Shown: positions 16,320 to 25,602 of the stretch, piece by piece | Position numbering within the stretch: position 1 is the first letter of the stretch | How the letters are laid out: each line of letters begins with the position of its first letter | NCBI GenBank assembly: GCA_905234645.1 | Contig: CAJOIS010000008.1 | Span: 1-64,000, forward strand | Source of the DNA: an uncultured Bacteroidales bacterium | GTDB taxonomy: Bacteria > Bacteroidota > Bacteroidia > Bacteroidales > F082 | Length of the DNA: 64,000 nucleotides | Direction of reading: 5' to 3' | The notes under the pieces: model-generated | What the model was told of the DNA's origin: nothing | Databases searched by the model: none | What the model saw: the letters and a program-made list of their open reading frames with translations, nothing else | Program-made: the position numbers and the translations under genes

Positions 16320-18314
16320 ATGCGCCGCAAGACTCCCAAAGAGAAAATCCATGAATGGCTTTCGAGGCCATACATGCTGCTGGTATATAGGCTGCTCGCC
16401 ACCTTATTGGCGCTCAGCATCAGCCGTTGGATGCTCTATTTGTTCAATATCCAGCTATTCCACCAGCTCAACATCAGGCAAGCCTTGGCGCTTTATTTCT
16501 ATGGGATGCGATTTGACCTGCCCATCGTCTTTGGCATCAACCTTTTGAACATCCTTTACTGTTGTTTCCCATCACGCATCATCTACAACAAAGGGCTTCA
16601 AGGCTTTGTTGACATTGTTTATATCGTCGCCAATGCCGTCGCCATCTTGTTGAATTTCCTAGACATCGTCTGTTTCCATTTCTTCGGCAAGCACCTCACT
16701 GTGGATTTCATCAAGCTGCTAAGCCAGTCCGACGAGGTGTCGTTTGGCATGGTCCGACAAGTCTTCTTCGACTATTGGTACCTGTCGGTTATCTTCATAC
16801 TATTTGTGCTGATTATCAGCGTCGTGGCACAAAACACAAGGCTTTCCGCGCCAGAAAAGAAGGAACAGCCCCGTTGGCATCTCCGACAAGCCATCAGTTT
16901 GGTAGTCATGGCTTTGCTTACTATTGTTGCTGTTCGTGGAGGCATCCAAGCCAAGCCTATCACCATTGAAACGGCCATGCGATACACTGACCCACAAAAC
17001 GCTCCCATTCTGCTTAACACGCCTTTCTGCCTCATTACCACACACGAGACCGAGTTGAAAGAACGTACTGGAGAATACCAGAGCGGCTTCTCCCCCATTC
17101 ATAAAGACCTGACCACCAATCGTTTCATCGAAAGCGACACCTTGAATGTCGACACCATCCCGAGCAATGTGGTCATCATCATCCTGAAAAGCATGGGACA
17201 GGAAATGCTAGGCTATTATAGCCATGACCGTCATTACCAACTCACCCCGTTCCTCGATTCCATCCTCGGCCAAAGCCTTACCTTCAACGGCATGTCGAAC
17301 AGCAGGAGAAGCCTCGAAGTATTGCCCTCCATCTTGGCCGGCATCCCCGCAATGATGGAGAACGACTTCGTGAGGTCGCCATACGCCGACAACGACTTTG
17401 ACGCTTTCTGCCAACACCTGCAACGGCATGGCTACACCACCGTTTTCATGCATGGCGGCAGAAATGGCGTACAAGGCTTTGACGAATTCTCGCGCCGTGC
17501 CGGTTTCAGCAAATACTTCGGGCGCATAGAATATGGCGACGACAGCGACTACGATGGACAATGGGGCATCTATGACGGGCCTTTCCTGAAATACGCCGTC
17601 CAAACCATGAGTCGCATCCACGAACCGTTTGCCACTGCCATCTACACGTTGTCGTCACGCTATCCCTACAGGGTCCCAAAAGACTTTAAATTGCCCGAGG
17701 AGAGCTATTATTGGACTGGTTTCGAAAAGACCGTCCATTATGTCGACTGCGCAATGAAAGATTTCTTCGATGCTGCTTCACAAACGGCCTGGTTCGACCA
17801 CACCTTGTTCGTCATCACGGCCGACTATTCCAACAGCGAGCACTTCCAGCCAGAATACGGCAATGTCTGGGGCATGTACTCCATTCCCATCGCTTTCTAT
17901 TATCCAAGCAAAATCAAGCCTCTACATTGCGATGAGATCGCCCAGCAAATCGACCTTGGGCCTTCCATCCTCTCCGTACTTGAGGTCAACGACACGCTGT
18001 TTTCCTTCGGACGCAACCTGTTCGACACGCTCAGCGAGCCCGCTTTCGCCAGTTATTACAACCTTACCTACCAGTATTGTGACGGCACCTATCTCGTACA
18101 GTCCGATGGTGAGAATCCCTTCGGCATTTTCAAACCCATCAACGACTCGCTGTTGAGCGACAACCTCATCGACCGGCTCCAGTGCCCCGACGTGTTCGAC
18201 AAGTTGTACCGTTTTTTGCAGGTATACAACAACAGAATGATTAACAACGAGTTATATATCATCCCAACCGACACTATCATTAAGCGCGACACCATCCATG
18301 AAACACAAAAGTGA
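16320..18314 (+). CDS. LTA-synthase/sulfatase-family membrane protein, apparently without metal ligands
   Basis: 664 aa. Five N-terminal membrane spans (to about residue 235) precede an extracytoplasmic alkaline-phosphatase-fold domain resembling LtaS. Alignment by eye to family motifs shows substitutions at key places. The usual LES is LKS (K290). The HHP block is SRYPY (R447). The ADH(T/S) metal site is ADYS (D502, Y503). The phosphotransfer region SNSRRSLEVLPSI keeps a serine. Family members transfer phosphoglycerol or phosphoethanolamine-type groups. With three ligand positions changed this copy is probably inactive or has a different role. The gene overlaps the downstream SUI1 gene by 17 bp. 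Confidence 0.8.
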   Translation: MRRKTPKEKIHEWLSRPYMLLVYRLLATLLALSISRWMLYLFNIQLFHQLNIRQALALYFYGMRFDLPIVFGINLLNILYCCFPSRIIYNKGLQGFVDIVYIVANAVAILLNFLDIVCFHFFGKHLTVDFIKLLSQSDEVSFGMVRQVFFDYWYLSVIFILFVLIISVVAQNTRLSAPEKKEQPRWHLRQAISLVVMALLTIVAVRGGIQAKPITIETAMRYTDPQNAPILLNTPFCLITTHETELKERTGEYQSGFSPIHKDLTTNRFIESDTLNVDTIPSNVVIIILKSMGQEMLGYYSHDRHYQLTPFLDSILGQSLTFNGMSNSRRSLEVLPSILAGIPAMMENDFVRSPYADNDFDAFCQHLQRHGYTTVFMHGGRNGVQGFDEFSRRAGFSKYFGRIEYGDDSDYDGQWGIYDGPFLKYAVQTMSRIHEPFATAIYTLSSRYPYRVPKDFKLPEESYYWTGFEKTVHYVDCAMKDFFDAASQTAWFDHTLFVITADYSNSEHFQPEYGNVWGMYSIPIAFYYPSKIKPLHCDEIAQQIDLGPSILSVLEVNDTLFSFGRNLFDTLSEPAFASYYNLTYQYCDGTYLVQSDGENPFGIFKPINDSLLSDNLIDRLQCPDVFDKLYRFLQVYNNRMINNELYIIPTDTIIKRDTIHETQK

Positions 18315-18639
18315 CAACAACGGCACCGTTTATTCCACCAATCCCGACTTCGTCTTCGAATACGGCGAAAAGGAAGCCGTGACTCTAGAGCCCGCCAAGC
18401 AAAACCTACGTGTGATGCTCGACAAGAAACAACGTGCCGGAAAAAAAGTGACCCTTATCACGGGTTTTCAAGGCTCCGACTTCGACTTGGCCGTCTTGGG
18501 CAAGGAACTGAAATCGGCCTGCGGCGTTGGCGGCAGCGTCAAGGATGGGGAGATACTGCTGCAAGGCGAATTCCGTGAGAAGGTGCTCGGCATCTTGCTT
18601 CAAAAAGGATATACGAAAACCAAAATCAGCGGGATATGA
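18298..18639 (+). CDS. SUI1/YciH-family translation factor
   Basis: 113 aa. The C-terminal half has the SUI1 fold motif: GKKVTLITGFQG, LAVLGKELKSACGVGGSVKDGEILLQG-type block and a final KGYTKTKISG. The bacterial homologue YciH is thought to affect start-codon fidelity. It begins inside the end of the LTA-like gene and its stop overlaps the mscS start (ATGA), so it sits in a three-gene operon. Confidence 0.9.
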   Translation: MKHKSDNNGTVYSTNPDFVFEYGEKEAVTLEPAKQNLRVMLDKKQRAGKKVTLITGFQGSDFDLAVLGKELKSACGVGGSVKDGEILLQGEFREKVLGILLQKGYTKTKISGI

Positions 18640-19856
18640 TTGAAAAATACATAGGCATACTCAACGGCATTGGCGAGAGCATGCATCTTGGGAAAGCCAT
18701 GTCACTAGCCATTGCAGAAGGTCTCGCTTTGGTCACTCTATTGCTATTAGGCATTCTGCTCTGTTTATTGGCGCGCTTCATCGTCAGCAAAAGCATCCAT
18801 GTGCTCATCAAAAAGACGCCATCGAAATATGACGACTTACTCATCAAAAACAAGGTGTTTGTGCGCATCTGCCTGCTCATCCCGGCCATCCTCATCAGGT
18901 TCTACATTAAGGACACCCTGCCTGACTTCCCTGGCGCTGCCGCCGTTATCGTCAAGATTACAAAGATCTATGAAATCACGGTTTATACGTCCATTCTGTT
19001 AGCCTTGGTGAACACCGCCCACGAGCTCTACAACTCGTTCGAGATGTCAAAGTTGAAGCCTATCGAAGGGCTTGTACAAGTCATCAAAGGGCTGTTGATT
19101 GCCGTGTGTGTGCTACTCATCACCACCTTCCTTTTGGGCAAGAGCCTTAGCAGCATCATCATAGGTTTGGGCACCATCTCTGCCGTGCTTATGCTTATCT
19201 TCCAGGACTCCATTAAGGGTTTTGTGGGCAGCATCCAACTATCCATCAACGACATGCTCCGCATTGGCGACTGGATTGTGACCGGACCCGCCGATGGTGT
19301 CGTGCAGGAAATCAACCTGACCACCGTCAAGGTGCAAAACTGGGACAACACCATTACCACCATCCCAACCTACACTATGGTTTCGGCACCTTTCACCAAT
19401 TGGCGCGGCATGTCGGAATCGGGAGGACGCCGCATCGCTCGCACCATCAACATCGACGTGAACACGATACGTTACTGCACGCCTGAGATGTTGGAGAAAT
19501 ACAAGCATTATTCCTTGGTGAAAGATTATATCATTCAGCGCGAGGCCGACATCACAGAATACAACAAGGCCAACAACATCGACACATCGGAGATTATGAA
19601 TGGCCGCCAACAGACCAACATCGGCATTTTCCGCGCCTATATCAAGGCTTATATCCATAACAACCCGAAGTTGAACCACAACCTCACCATGATGGTGCGG
19701 CAGCTGCAGCCCACTGAGTTCGGCGTACCGCTTCAAATCTACGCCTTCAGCAATGACAAGCAATGGGTCAATTACGAAGAGATCCAAAGCGACATCTTCG
19801 ACCATGTCATCGCGGCTGCCGAAATGTTTGACCTTAAAATTTACCAAAAGCGTTAG
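18636..19856 (+). CDS. Mechanosensitive ion channel, MscS/YbdG type
   Basis: 406 aa. Several N-terminal spans are followed by the pore helix and MscS beta domain. GKSLSSIIIGLGTISAVLML-like pore sequence is followed by FQDSIKGFVGSIQLSINDML, GDWIVTGPADGVVQEI and NWDNTITTIPTY. The extra C-terminal domain (residues 280-406) resembles E. coli YbdG (MscM). It releases solutes upon osmotic down-shock at the inner membrane. It overlaps the SUI1 gene by 4 bp. Confidence 0.92.
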   Translation: MIEKYIGILNGIGESMHLGKAMSLAIAEGLALVTLLLLGILLCLLARFIVSKSIHVLIKKTPSKYDDLLIKNKVFVRICLLIPAILIRFYIKDTLPDFPGAAAVIVKITKIYEITVYTSILLALVNTAHELYNSFEMSKLKPIEGLVQVIKGLLIAVCVLLITTFLLGKSLSSIIIGLGTISAVLMLIFQDSIKGFVGSIQLSINDMLRIGDWIVTGPADGVVQEINLTTVKVQNWDNTITTIPTYTMVSAPFTNWRGMSESGGRRIARTINIDVNTIRYCTPEMLEKYKHYSLVKDYIIQREADITEYNKANNIDTSEIMNGRQQTNIGIFRAYIKAYIHNNPKLNHNLTMMVRQLQPTEFGVPLQIYAFSNDKQWVNYEEIQSDIFDHVIAAAEMFDLKIYQKR

Positions 19857-19915
19857 TTGAGAGTTTAGAGTTGAGAGTTTAGAGTCAGTTGAAAGTTGAG
19901 AGTTGAAAGTATCGA
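19857..19915. repeat. Degenerate heptamer repeat
   Basis: The gap after mscS is made of 7-mers of the type GTTGAGA/GTTTAGA/GTTGAAA repeated about seven times. The same kind of heptamer tract occurs at 41941-42036, 42460-42575 and 60808-60944. Confidence 0.7.
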
Positions 19916-19918
19916 GAT

Positions 19919-20824
19919 ATGAATGCAGGAAAAGTTTTCACGGAGCGCTATTTGAAGATGATGTTCAAGTCGTTGCGCGACGCCACCCCCGAGGAGGTGG
20001 ACGCCGAGTTGGAGCATTGCCGCCGTGAGAACCGTCGCCCTGTCAAGGTGCCTCGGTATTTCAGAGGCTATTTCACGGAGAACGAGAAATATCAAGCCTC
20101 TACGGGATTCGAGATGCAAGTTTTCAGCCACAACGAAGGCTCATACAAACTCATCCTTTACCTCCATGGCGGCGCCTTTATCTACCCGCCTGTGTTCTTC
20201 CACTGGCGCTTCCTGCACGACCTCTGCCTGCGCACGCATTGTGATGCCTTATTGCCTGTCTATCCCAAGTCGCCGGAATATGACTGTGAATATTCCGTGA
20301 AAACGCTATTGGAGTACTATCAGCGCATCTCTGAATCCAAGCAATACGACGAAATCCATCTTGTCGGCGACTCGGCTGGCGCATGCTTGTGCTTAGTTTT
20401 AGCGCAAGAGGCCCACAAAAACGGCTGGCGGAAACCAGCGACCACTACCCTTCTTTCGCCCTGTGTCGACCTCAGCCACACCAAGGAAAAGGAAATGCGT
20501 GCCTTACAGGACAAAGACAACATGCTTCAACTTGACCGTGTCATCGCCCTCAACGCCATCTGGCAAGGCAGCCTTTCTAACAAACACCCTTGGGTCAGCC
20601 CTGTCTTCGGTGACTTCAGAGGCGTGGACAATCTCCATGTCTATTATGGCTCAGACGAAATCCTACAGCCCGATGACCTTTTCCTTAAAGAAGTCTACGA
20701 GAAAGCGGGAAAAGTCGGACAATTCCATGAATATCAAGGCATGTTCCACACCTTCCCGATGTTCCCAATACTAGACGGGTTCAAGGCGGTGAGAGAAATA
20801 GTCAACACCATAAAGCAGCAATAA
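19919..20824 (+). CDS. Alpha/beta hydrolase, hormone-sensitive-lipase type esterase
   Basis: 301 aa without signal peptide, so cytosolic. The oxyanion motif YLHGGAFIYPP, the nucleophile elbow VGDSAGACL, the acid in YYGSDEILQPDD and the histidine in GMFHTFPMF complete the catalytic triad of HSL/GDXG esterases. The substrate is probably a small acyl ester. It is followed after 1 bp by pnuC, in operon-like spacing. Confidence 0.88.
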   Translation: MNAGKVFTERYLKMMFKSLRDATPEEVDAELEHCRRENRRPVKVPRYFRGYFTENEKYQASTGFEMQVFSHNEGSYKLILYLHGGAFIYPPVFFHWRFLHDLCLRTHCDALLPVYPKSPEYDCEYSVKTLLEYYQRISESKQYDEIHLVGDSAGACLCLVLAQEAHKNGWRKPATTTLLSPCVDLSHTKEKEMRALQDKDNMLQLDRVIALNAIWQGSLSNKHPWVSPVFGDFRGVDNLHVYYGSDEILQPDDLFLKEVYEKAGKVGQFHEYQGMFHTFPMFPILDGFKAVREIVNTIKQQ

Positions 20825-20825
20825 A

Positions 20826-21536
20826 ATGAAGAAATTCAAAGACTTAATACACGAAGAACTATCGGGATGGAAGCCTTTCGACATTATTTGGCTGGTGACG
20901 GTGAGCGTCATCATCACGGTGATGTCCATCCTGTTCAAATACGACAAGACCGACCAGTTCTATTGGATTCACATCGTGGCGGCAGCCTGCGGTATCATCA
21001 ACGTAGTGCTGGGTGGCAAGGGCAAACTCTCCAACTACCTCTTCGGCTTTATCCATTGCTGCCTGATGATATACATCACCTTGATTTCCAGACTATATGC
21101 CGACTTTGTCGTGACTGTCTACAACTTCGTCATGCAGTTCATCGGTTTCTTCACCTGGTCGAGAAACATGAACCACGAAACCCACGAGGTGATGAAAATA
21201 CACATGTCGAACAAAGCACGTCTCATTAGTCTCGCCATCATCGTGGTCGGCACCGTGGGCTTCGGACTGCTGATGAAGCATTTCACCAACGACATCGCTC
21301 CCTTCGCCGACTCGGCCAAGGCCGTGATGCAGGTCGTGGCCATGATACTGATGGTCAGGATGTTCAGCGAACAGTGGTGGCTTTGGATCGCCATCAACTG
21401 CGTCAGCATCTTCATGTATATCAAGGCAGGCAACTTCCCCATTACGATGATGTATGCCGTTTATCTCGTCAACTCCATCATCATGTGCGTGCGCTGGGAG
21501 AAAGAGGCCATCGCCAATGACAAATTACTGAAATGA
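20826..21536 (+). CDS. pnuC: Nicotinamide riboside transporter PnuC
   Basis: 236 aa, seven predicted spans. Typical PnuC features are W-rich segments and the motif SEQWWLWIAINCVSIFMYIK near the C-terminus, plus NYLFGFIHCCLMIYI. It imports nicotinamide riboside (and possibly related vitamins) by facilitated diffusion. Its stop overlaps the start of the EamA gene (ATGA). No thiamine or NAD-related riboswitch is visible upstream because the gene is internal to an operon. Confidence 0.9.
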   Translation: MKKFKDLIHEELSGWKPFDIIWLVTVSVIITVMSILFKYDKTDQFYWIHIVAAACGIINVVLGGKGKLSNYLFGFIHCCLMIYITLISRLYADFVVTVYNFVMQFIGFFTWSRNMNHETHEVMKIHMSNKARLISLAIIVVGTVGFGLLMKHFTNDIAPFADSAKAVMQVVAMILMVRMFSEQWWLWIAINCVSIFMYIKAGNFPITMMYAVYLVNSIIMCVRWEKEAIANDKLLK

Positions 21537-22450
21537 AAGAAAACCGACAAAATACAAAACTCATCGGGGCTTTGGCAGTAGCCCTTTCCGCCATGCTGTG
21601 GGGTGTGGACGGCATCCTATTGACGCCTCAGCTCTACAACCTCAACACGGCATTCGTGGTCTTCGTCATCCACCTTTTCCCCTTCCTGCTGATGAACGTG
21701 TTCTTCTTTCGGGAATACCGTCATCTGAAGACCATGACGCGCTCCGACCTGATTTATTTCATCCTCATCGCCTTGTTCGGCGGTGCCTTGGGCACCTTGG
21801 CCATCGTCAAGTCGCTGTTTTTGCTGCATTTCAACAACCTTTCCGTCGTGGTGCTGCTCCAAAAGCTGCAGCCCGTATTTGCCGTCATTTTGGCACGCAT
21901 CATCCTGAAAGAGAAGATCAAAAGGCATTTCGCACTATGGGCTTGCGTCGCCCTCGTTGGAGGTTATTTCCTTACCTTCGGCTGGTCGCTGCCCGACTTC
22001 AGTACCGAAGGCATCACTACGATTTATGCAGCCTTGCTATCGCTGTTGGCCGCTTTCTCTTTCGGCAGCTCCACGGTGTTTTCCAAGAAGATCTTGGGCA
22101 ACTATTCCTTTGTCAGTTCCACCTTCTTCCGCTATGGCTTCACCACGCTGATCATGCTGGTCATCGTGTTGTTCGCAGGCCACATCGGCGACTTCTCGCA
22201 AGTCACGCCGCGCAACTGGCTCTTCATCGCCCTCATCGGCGTGACCACGGGTTCGGGAGCCATCTTCTTGTATTACTACGGCCTGCGTCACGTGAAGGCC
22301 TCACTGTCCACCTTCCTTGAGCTTATGTACCCCATCACCGCAGTGGTACTAGATTACTTCGTCAACGGCACTAAGTATTCGCCAGTACAGTGGGTTGCGG
22401 CTTTTGTGATGCTGTTTGCCATTGTGATGTTGAATGCGAAAAAAGACTAA
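21533..22450 (+). CDS. EamA/DMT-superfamily transporter
   Basis: 305 aa with ten hydrophobic spans in two homologous EamA halves (LSAMLWGVDGILL in the first half; LLSLLAAFSFGSSTVFSKKI in the second). The substrate cannot be told; family members export amino acids, nucleosides or metabolites. It is last in the esterase-pnuC-eamA operon and ends at a strong hairpin terminator. Confidence 0.9.
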   Translation: MKENRQNTKLIGALAVALSAMLWGVDGILLTPQLYNLNTAFVVFVIHLFPFLLMNVFFFREYRHLKTMTRSDLIYFILIALFGGALGTLAIVKSLFLLHFNNLSVVVLLQKLQPVFAVILARIILKEKIKRHFALWACVALVGGYFLTFGWSLPDFSTEGITTIYAALLSLLAAFSFGSSTVFSKKILGNYSFVSSTFFRYGFTTLIMLVIVLFAGHIGDFSQVTPRNWLFIALIGVTTGSGAIFLYYYGLRHVKASLSTFLELMYPITAVVLDYFVNGTKYSPVQWVAAFVMLFAIVMLNAKKD

Positions 22451-22483
22451 AAAAAATGGGAGCCGAATGGCTCCCATTTTTTT
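22449..22483. terminator. Bidirectional intrinsic terminator
   Basis: Stem ATGGGAGCC / GGCTCCCAT with loop GAAT, flanked by an A run on the left and a T run on the right, so it can end transcription from both the EamA gene and the convergent clpB. Confidence 0.9.
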
Positions 22484-25070
22484 AGTTCCTGAAAATCAGG
22501 TTATTGTCACCCACATCGACGATGATGGTCTTCGTCTTATCCACCGACTCGGCCAGGATCATCTTCGAGAGCGAGTTGAGCAACTCACGCTGCATCATAC
22601 GCTTCACGGGACGCGCACCGTACTGCGGGTTGTAGCTCTGCTTTGCGATGAAGTCGACGGCGGCATCAGTGATGTCGATCTTAATATCGTTGGCAGCCAA
22701 CGTTTTCTGCACGCTACGGAACTGCATCCTCACGATGTCGGCAATCTGGCTCTCGTCCAAAGGCTTGAACATGATGATGTCGTCGACACGGTTCAGGAAC
22801 TCAGGCCGCATGAACTGCTTCAGCTGCTCCATCACCTCATTACGGGTCTTCTCGAAGACTTCCTCGGCGTTATTGTCGGTCAGATGGGCGAAATTGTCCT
22901 GGATGACGTTGGCGCCGATGTTGGAGGTCATAATGACGATGGTGTTCTTGAAGTCCACCGTACGGCCCTTGTTGTCGGTCAGACGGCCGTCGTCAAGTAC
23001 CTGCAGTAGGATGTTGAACACATCGGGGTGTGCCTTCTCGATTTCATCCAGCAGGATGACAGAATACGGCTTACGCCTTACGGCTTCGGTCAGCTGGCCG
23101 CTCTCTTCGTAGCCCACATATCCTGGAGGCGCTCCGATGAGTCGCGACACCGTGTGACGCTCCTGGTACTCCGACATGTCGATACGCACCATGGCGTTCT
23201 CGTCGTCGAACAGAAACTCAGCCAAAGCCTTGGCCAACTCGGTCTTACCCACGCCCGTGGTACCCATGAAGATGAAGGAACCGATAGGACGTTTGGCATC
23301 CTGCAAGCCCGCACGGCTACGCCTGATGGCATCGCTGACGGCGGTGATGGCCTCGTCTTGACCCACCACACGCTTGTGCAGCTCATCCTCAAGGTGCAGC
23401 AACTTCTCGCGCTCGCTTTGCATCATTTTGTTGACTGGGATGCCCGTCCAACGCGAGACGATTTCAGCCACGTCGTCAGAGCCGACTTCCTCGTCCACCA
23501 ACGGGTGGTCGCCTTGCGCTTCAAGCAAATCGGCTTTGGCCTTCGCTATGGCGGCCTCGGCCTCGCGGATCTTGCCGTAACGCAGCTCTGCCACACGGCC
23601 ATAGTCGCCGTCACGCTCGGCCACCTCAGCCTGGTGCTTGTAGGTTTCTATGTTGTTCTTTTCCTTTTGGATCAGTTCCACATAGTTACGCTCAGTCTCC
23701 CACTTGGCCTTGATGGCAGTGCGCTTGTCGTTGAGTTCGGCCAGCTCCTTCCCTATCTCCTCCACCTTCTTGGTGTCGTTCTCGCGCTTGATGGCCTCGC
23801 GCTCAATCTCCAACTGGCGAATGGCACGTTCGACGTCCTCAAGCTCTTCAGGCACCGAGTCGATTTGCAACCTCAGACGCGAAGCGGCTTCATCGATCAA
23901 GTCGATGGCCTTGTCGGGCAGGAAACGGTCGGAGATGTAACGCACCGACAGCTGCACGGCAGCGATGATGGCCTCGTCCAAGATACGGATGTGGTGGTGG
24001 GTCTCATAACGTTCCTTCAAGCCACGGAGGATACTGATGGCAGAGGCCTCGTCAGGCTCGTCGACCATGACCTTCTGGAAACGACGCTCCAGTGCCTTGT
24101 CCTTCTCGAAATACTGCTGGTATTCCTTCAAAGTGGTGGCACCGATGGCACGCAGTTCGCCACGCGACAGGGCCGGCTTCAGGATGTTGGCCGCATCCAT
24201 GGCGCCTTCGCCGCCGCCCGCACCAACCAAGGTGTGGATCTCATCGATGAACAGGATGACCTCGCCATCGCTGTCGACCACTTCCTTGACGACGTTTTTC
24301 AGACGTTCCTCAAACTCGCCCTTGTATTTGGCGCCAGCCAGCAAAGCACCCATGTCCAAACTGAACACGGTCTTACTCTTCAGGTTCTCCGGCACGTCGC
24401 GGTTGACGATACGCTGGGCCAGACCCTCCACGATGGCGGTCTTACCCACGCCAGGCTCACCTATTAAGATAGGGTTGTTCTTGGTGCGTCGGCTCAAGAT
24501 CTGCAACACACGACGGATCTCCTCGTCACGGCCGATGACCGGGTCGAGCTTACCTTGCTGGGCCAGTTCGTTCAAGTTCTTTGCGAAACGGTTCAGGCTG
24601 TCGTAGTTCTGCTCGGCATCTTGCGAGTCGACCTTCTTGCCCTTACGGAACTGCGTGATGGCTTTTTCGAGTTCATCCTTACGGATACCTTGATCTTTCA
24701 TCAGTTGCGAGGTCATGCCGTTGCTTTCGAAGACAGCCAGCAACAGGTGCTCAATGGAGACATATTCGTCGCCCATCTTCTTGGCCATTGAGATGGCGTC
24801 GTTGAAGGTCTTGCTGACCTCGGAGGAATAATACAATTCGGAGCCGCTGCTACGCGGTTGGCTGTTGATGACCTGATCGAGGGTATCATTGAGTCGCGAT
24901 AGGTTGACGCCCAGCTTCTTCATCAGGTTGGGCACCAGATAGTCGTCGCTCAAAATCATACCCTTCAGCAGGTGGTAGTTCTCCACGGTCTGGCTCTGGT
25001 GGCTTTGCGCTATCTCTTGAGCCTTCCCAATGGCTTCCTGTGATTTGATTGTGAATTGGTTGATGTTCAT
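22482..25070 (-). CDS. clpB: ATP-dependent chaperone ClpB
   Basis: 862 aa, full length. An N-terminal Clp domain (two repeats, residues 1-145) is followed by NBD1 with GEPGVGKT and the coiled-coil middle domain around 405-525. NBD2 carries [20 protein letters not shown], and a C-terminal ClpB-small domain closes the protein. It rescues aggregated proteins together with DnaK. There is no P-element IGF loop for ClpP, as expected for ClpB. It is a single gene. No TAnnTTTG box was found in its upstream region, but a palindrome at 25203-25217 lies there. Confidence 0.97.
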   Translation of the reverse strand: MNINQFTIKSQEAIGKAQEIAQSHQSQTVENYHLLKGMILSDDYLVPNLMKKLGVNLSRLNDTLDQVINSQPRSSGSELYYSSEVSKTFNDAISMAKKMGDEYVSIEHLLLAVFESNGMTSQLMKDQGIRKDELEKAITQFRKGKKVDSQDAEQNYDSLNRFAKNLNELAQQGKLDPVIGRDEEIRRVLQILSRRTKNNPILIGEPGVGKTAIVEGLAQRIVNRDVPENLKSKTVFSLDMGALLAGAKYKGEFEERLKNVVKEVVDSDGEVILFIDEIHTLVGAGGGEGAMDAANILKPALSRGELRAIGATTLKEYQQYFEKDKALERRFQKVMVDEPDEASAISILRGLKERYETHHHIRILDEAIIAAVQLSVRYISDRFLPDKAIDLIDEAASRLRLQIDSVPEELEDVERAIRQLEIEREAIKRENDTKKVEEIGKELAELNDKRTAIKAKWETERNYVELIQKEKNNIETYKHQAEVAERDGDYGRVAELRYGKIREAEAAIAKAKADLLEAQGDHPLVDEEVGSDDVAEIVSRWTGIPVNKMMQSEREKLLHLEDELHKRVVGQDEAITAVSDAIRRSRAGLQDAKRPIGSFIFMGTTGVGKTELAKALAEFLFDDENAMVRIDMSEYQERHTVSRLIGAPPGYVGYEESGQLTEAVRRKPYSVILLDEIEKAHPDVFNILLQVLDDGRLTDNKGRTVDFKNTIVIMTSNIGANVIQDNFAHLTDNNAEEVFEKTRNEVMEQLKQFMRPEFLNRVDDIIMFKPLDESQIADIVRMQFRSVQKTLAANDIKIDITDAAVDFIAKQSYNPQYGARPVKRMMQRELLNSLSKMILAESVDKTKTIIVDVGDNNLIFRN

Positions 25071-25202
25071 ATTTTAGGTTCTCCTTTCTTTCGTTTTGAC
25101 TATGGGACTGAGGGACGGGGGACATAAGACGTCTCGCAGACTCGGGTTCTGGTTCATCAAATTCCCAACCAAATTCATAGCTTTGAAAAAAAGGCATAAT
25201 TT

Positions 25203-25217
25203 GTGACAAAATGTCAC
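25203..25217. promoter_or_regulatory. Palindrome GTGAC-AAAAT-GTCAC upstream of clpB
   Basis: A perfect 5+5 dyad with 5-bp spacer, 133 bp before the clpB start. A related half-matching word (GACAAAATGACA) follows about 40 bp later. Such a site could be an operator, but no regulator is known from the sequence. Confidence 0.35.
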
Positions 25218-25377
25218 TAAATCAAGGGATTAAGGATTGAATTTACGACAAAATGACAATCAAGCTTTAGGGGTCTTTGCAACAGTCGTTGTTTAATTGG
25301 CCGCTAGCAGGCATGTCATTATCTCACTTCGTATCGATGAAATGCTAAGCATTAACTACGTTGAAATCTCTGATTCA

Positions 25378-25420
25378 GCGAAGCTAATCTTCGATTTCGG
25401 CGAAGCCAATCTTCGATTTC
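25378..25420. repeat. Direct repeat, two 21-bp copies, 22-bp period
   Basis: Copies at 25378-25398 and 25400-25420 differ at one base; each ends in AATCTTCGATTTC. Confidence 0.7.
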
Positions 25421-25471
25421 CTGCGCTGGCCCGTGTGGTGGCATGGGATCTATGCCTGCGGATTGGCCGCG

Positions 25472-25526
25472 CCTTCTATATGCCTTCTATATGCCTTCTA
25501 TGTGCCTTCTATGTGCCTTGTATCTG
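25472..25526. repeat. Tandem repeat, five 11-bp units
   Basis: Units CCTTCTATATG (twice), CCTTCTATGTG (twice) and CCTTGTATCTG follow each other without gaps. Confidence 0.9.
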
Positions 25527-25540
25527 GGCAGGAGGTTCTC

Positions 25541-25594
25541 GGCTGCCATGTCATGCCGACGTGGGCTTGTGCGATGGCGGGCATCTATGGCGGC
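25541..25594. repeat. REP-like dyad, family 2
   Basis: An imperfect inverted repeat with outer arms GCTGCCATGTCATGCC and GGCGGGCATCTATGGC. A close relative sits inside the DUF2779 gene at 62636-62690. Confidence 0.6.
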
Positions 25595-25602
25595 GATATT
25601 AT

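Larger units (their letters stand above)
25071..25602. other. Gene-free spacer between clpB and hsdR, repeat-rich
   Basis: No convincing gene. It holds a GTGAC/GTCAC palindrome (25203-25217), a 21-bp direct repeat (25378-25420), an 11-bp tandem repeat (25472-25526), a REP-like dyad (25541-25594) and a 14-bp word (25352-25365) that recurs inverted before dnaB. Confidence 0.6.

Noticed and set aside
23028-24467. Long open frame (about 479 codons) opposite clpB
   Set aside because: ClpB is fully supported on the minus strand; the plus frame is low in recognisable domains and rich in His/Leu runs as expected for an antisense frame.
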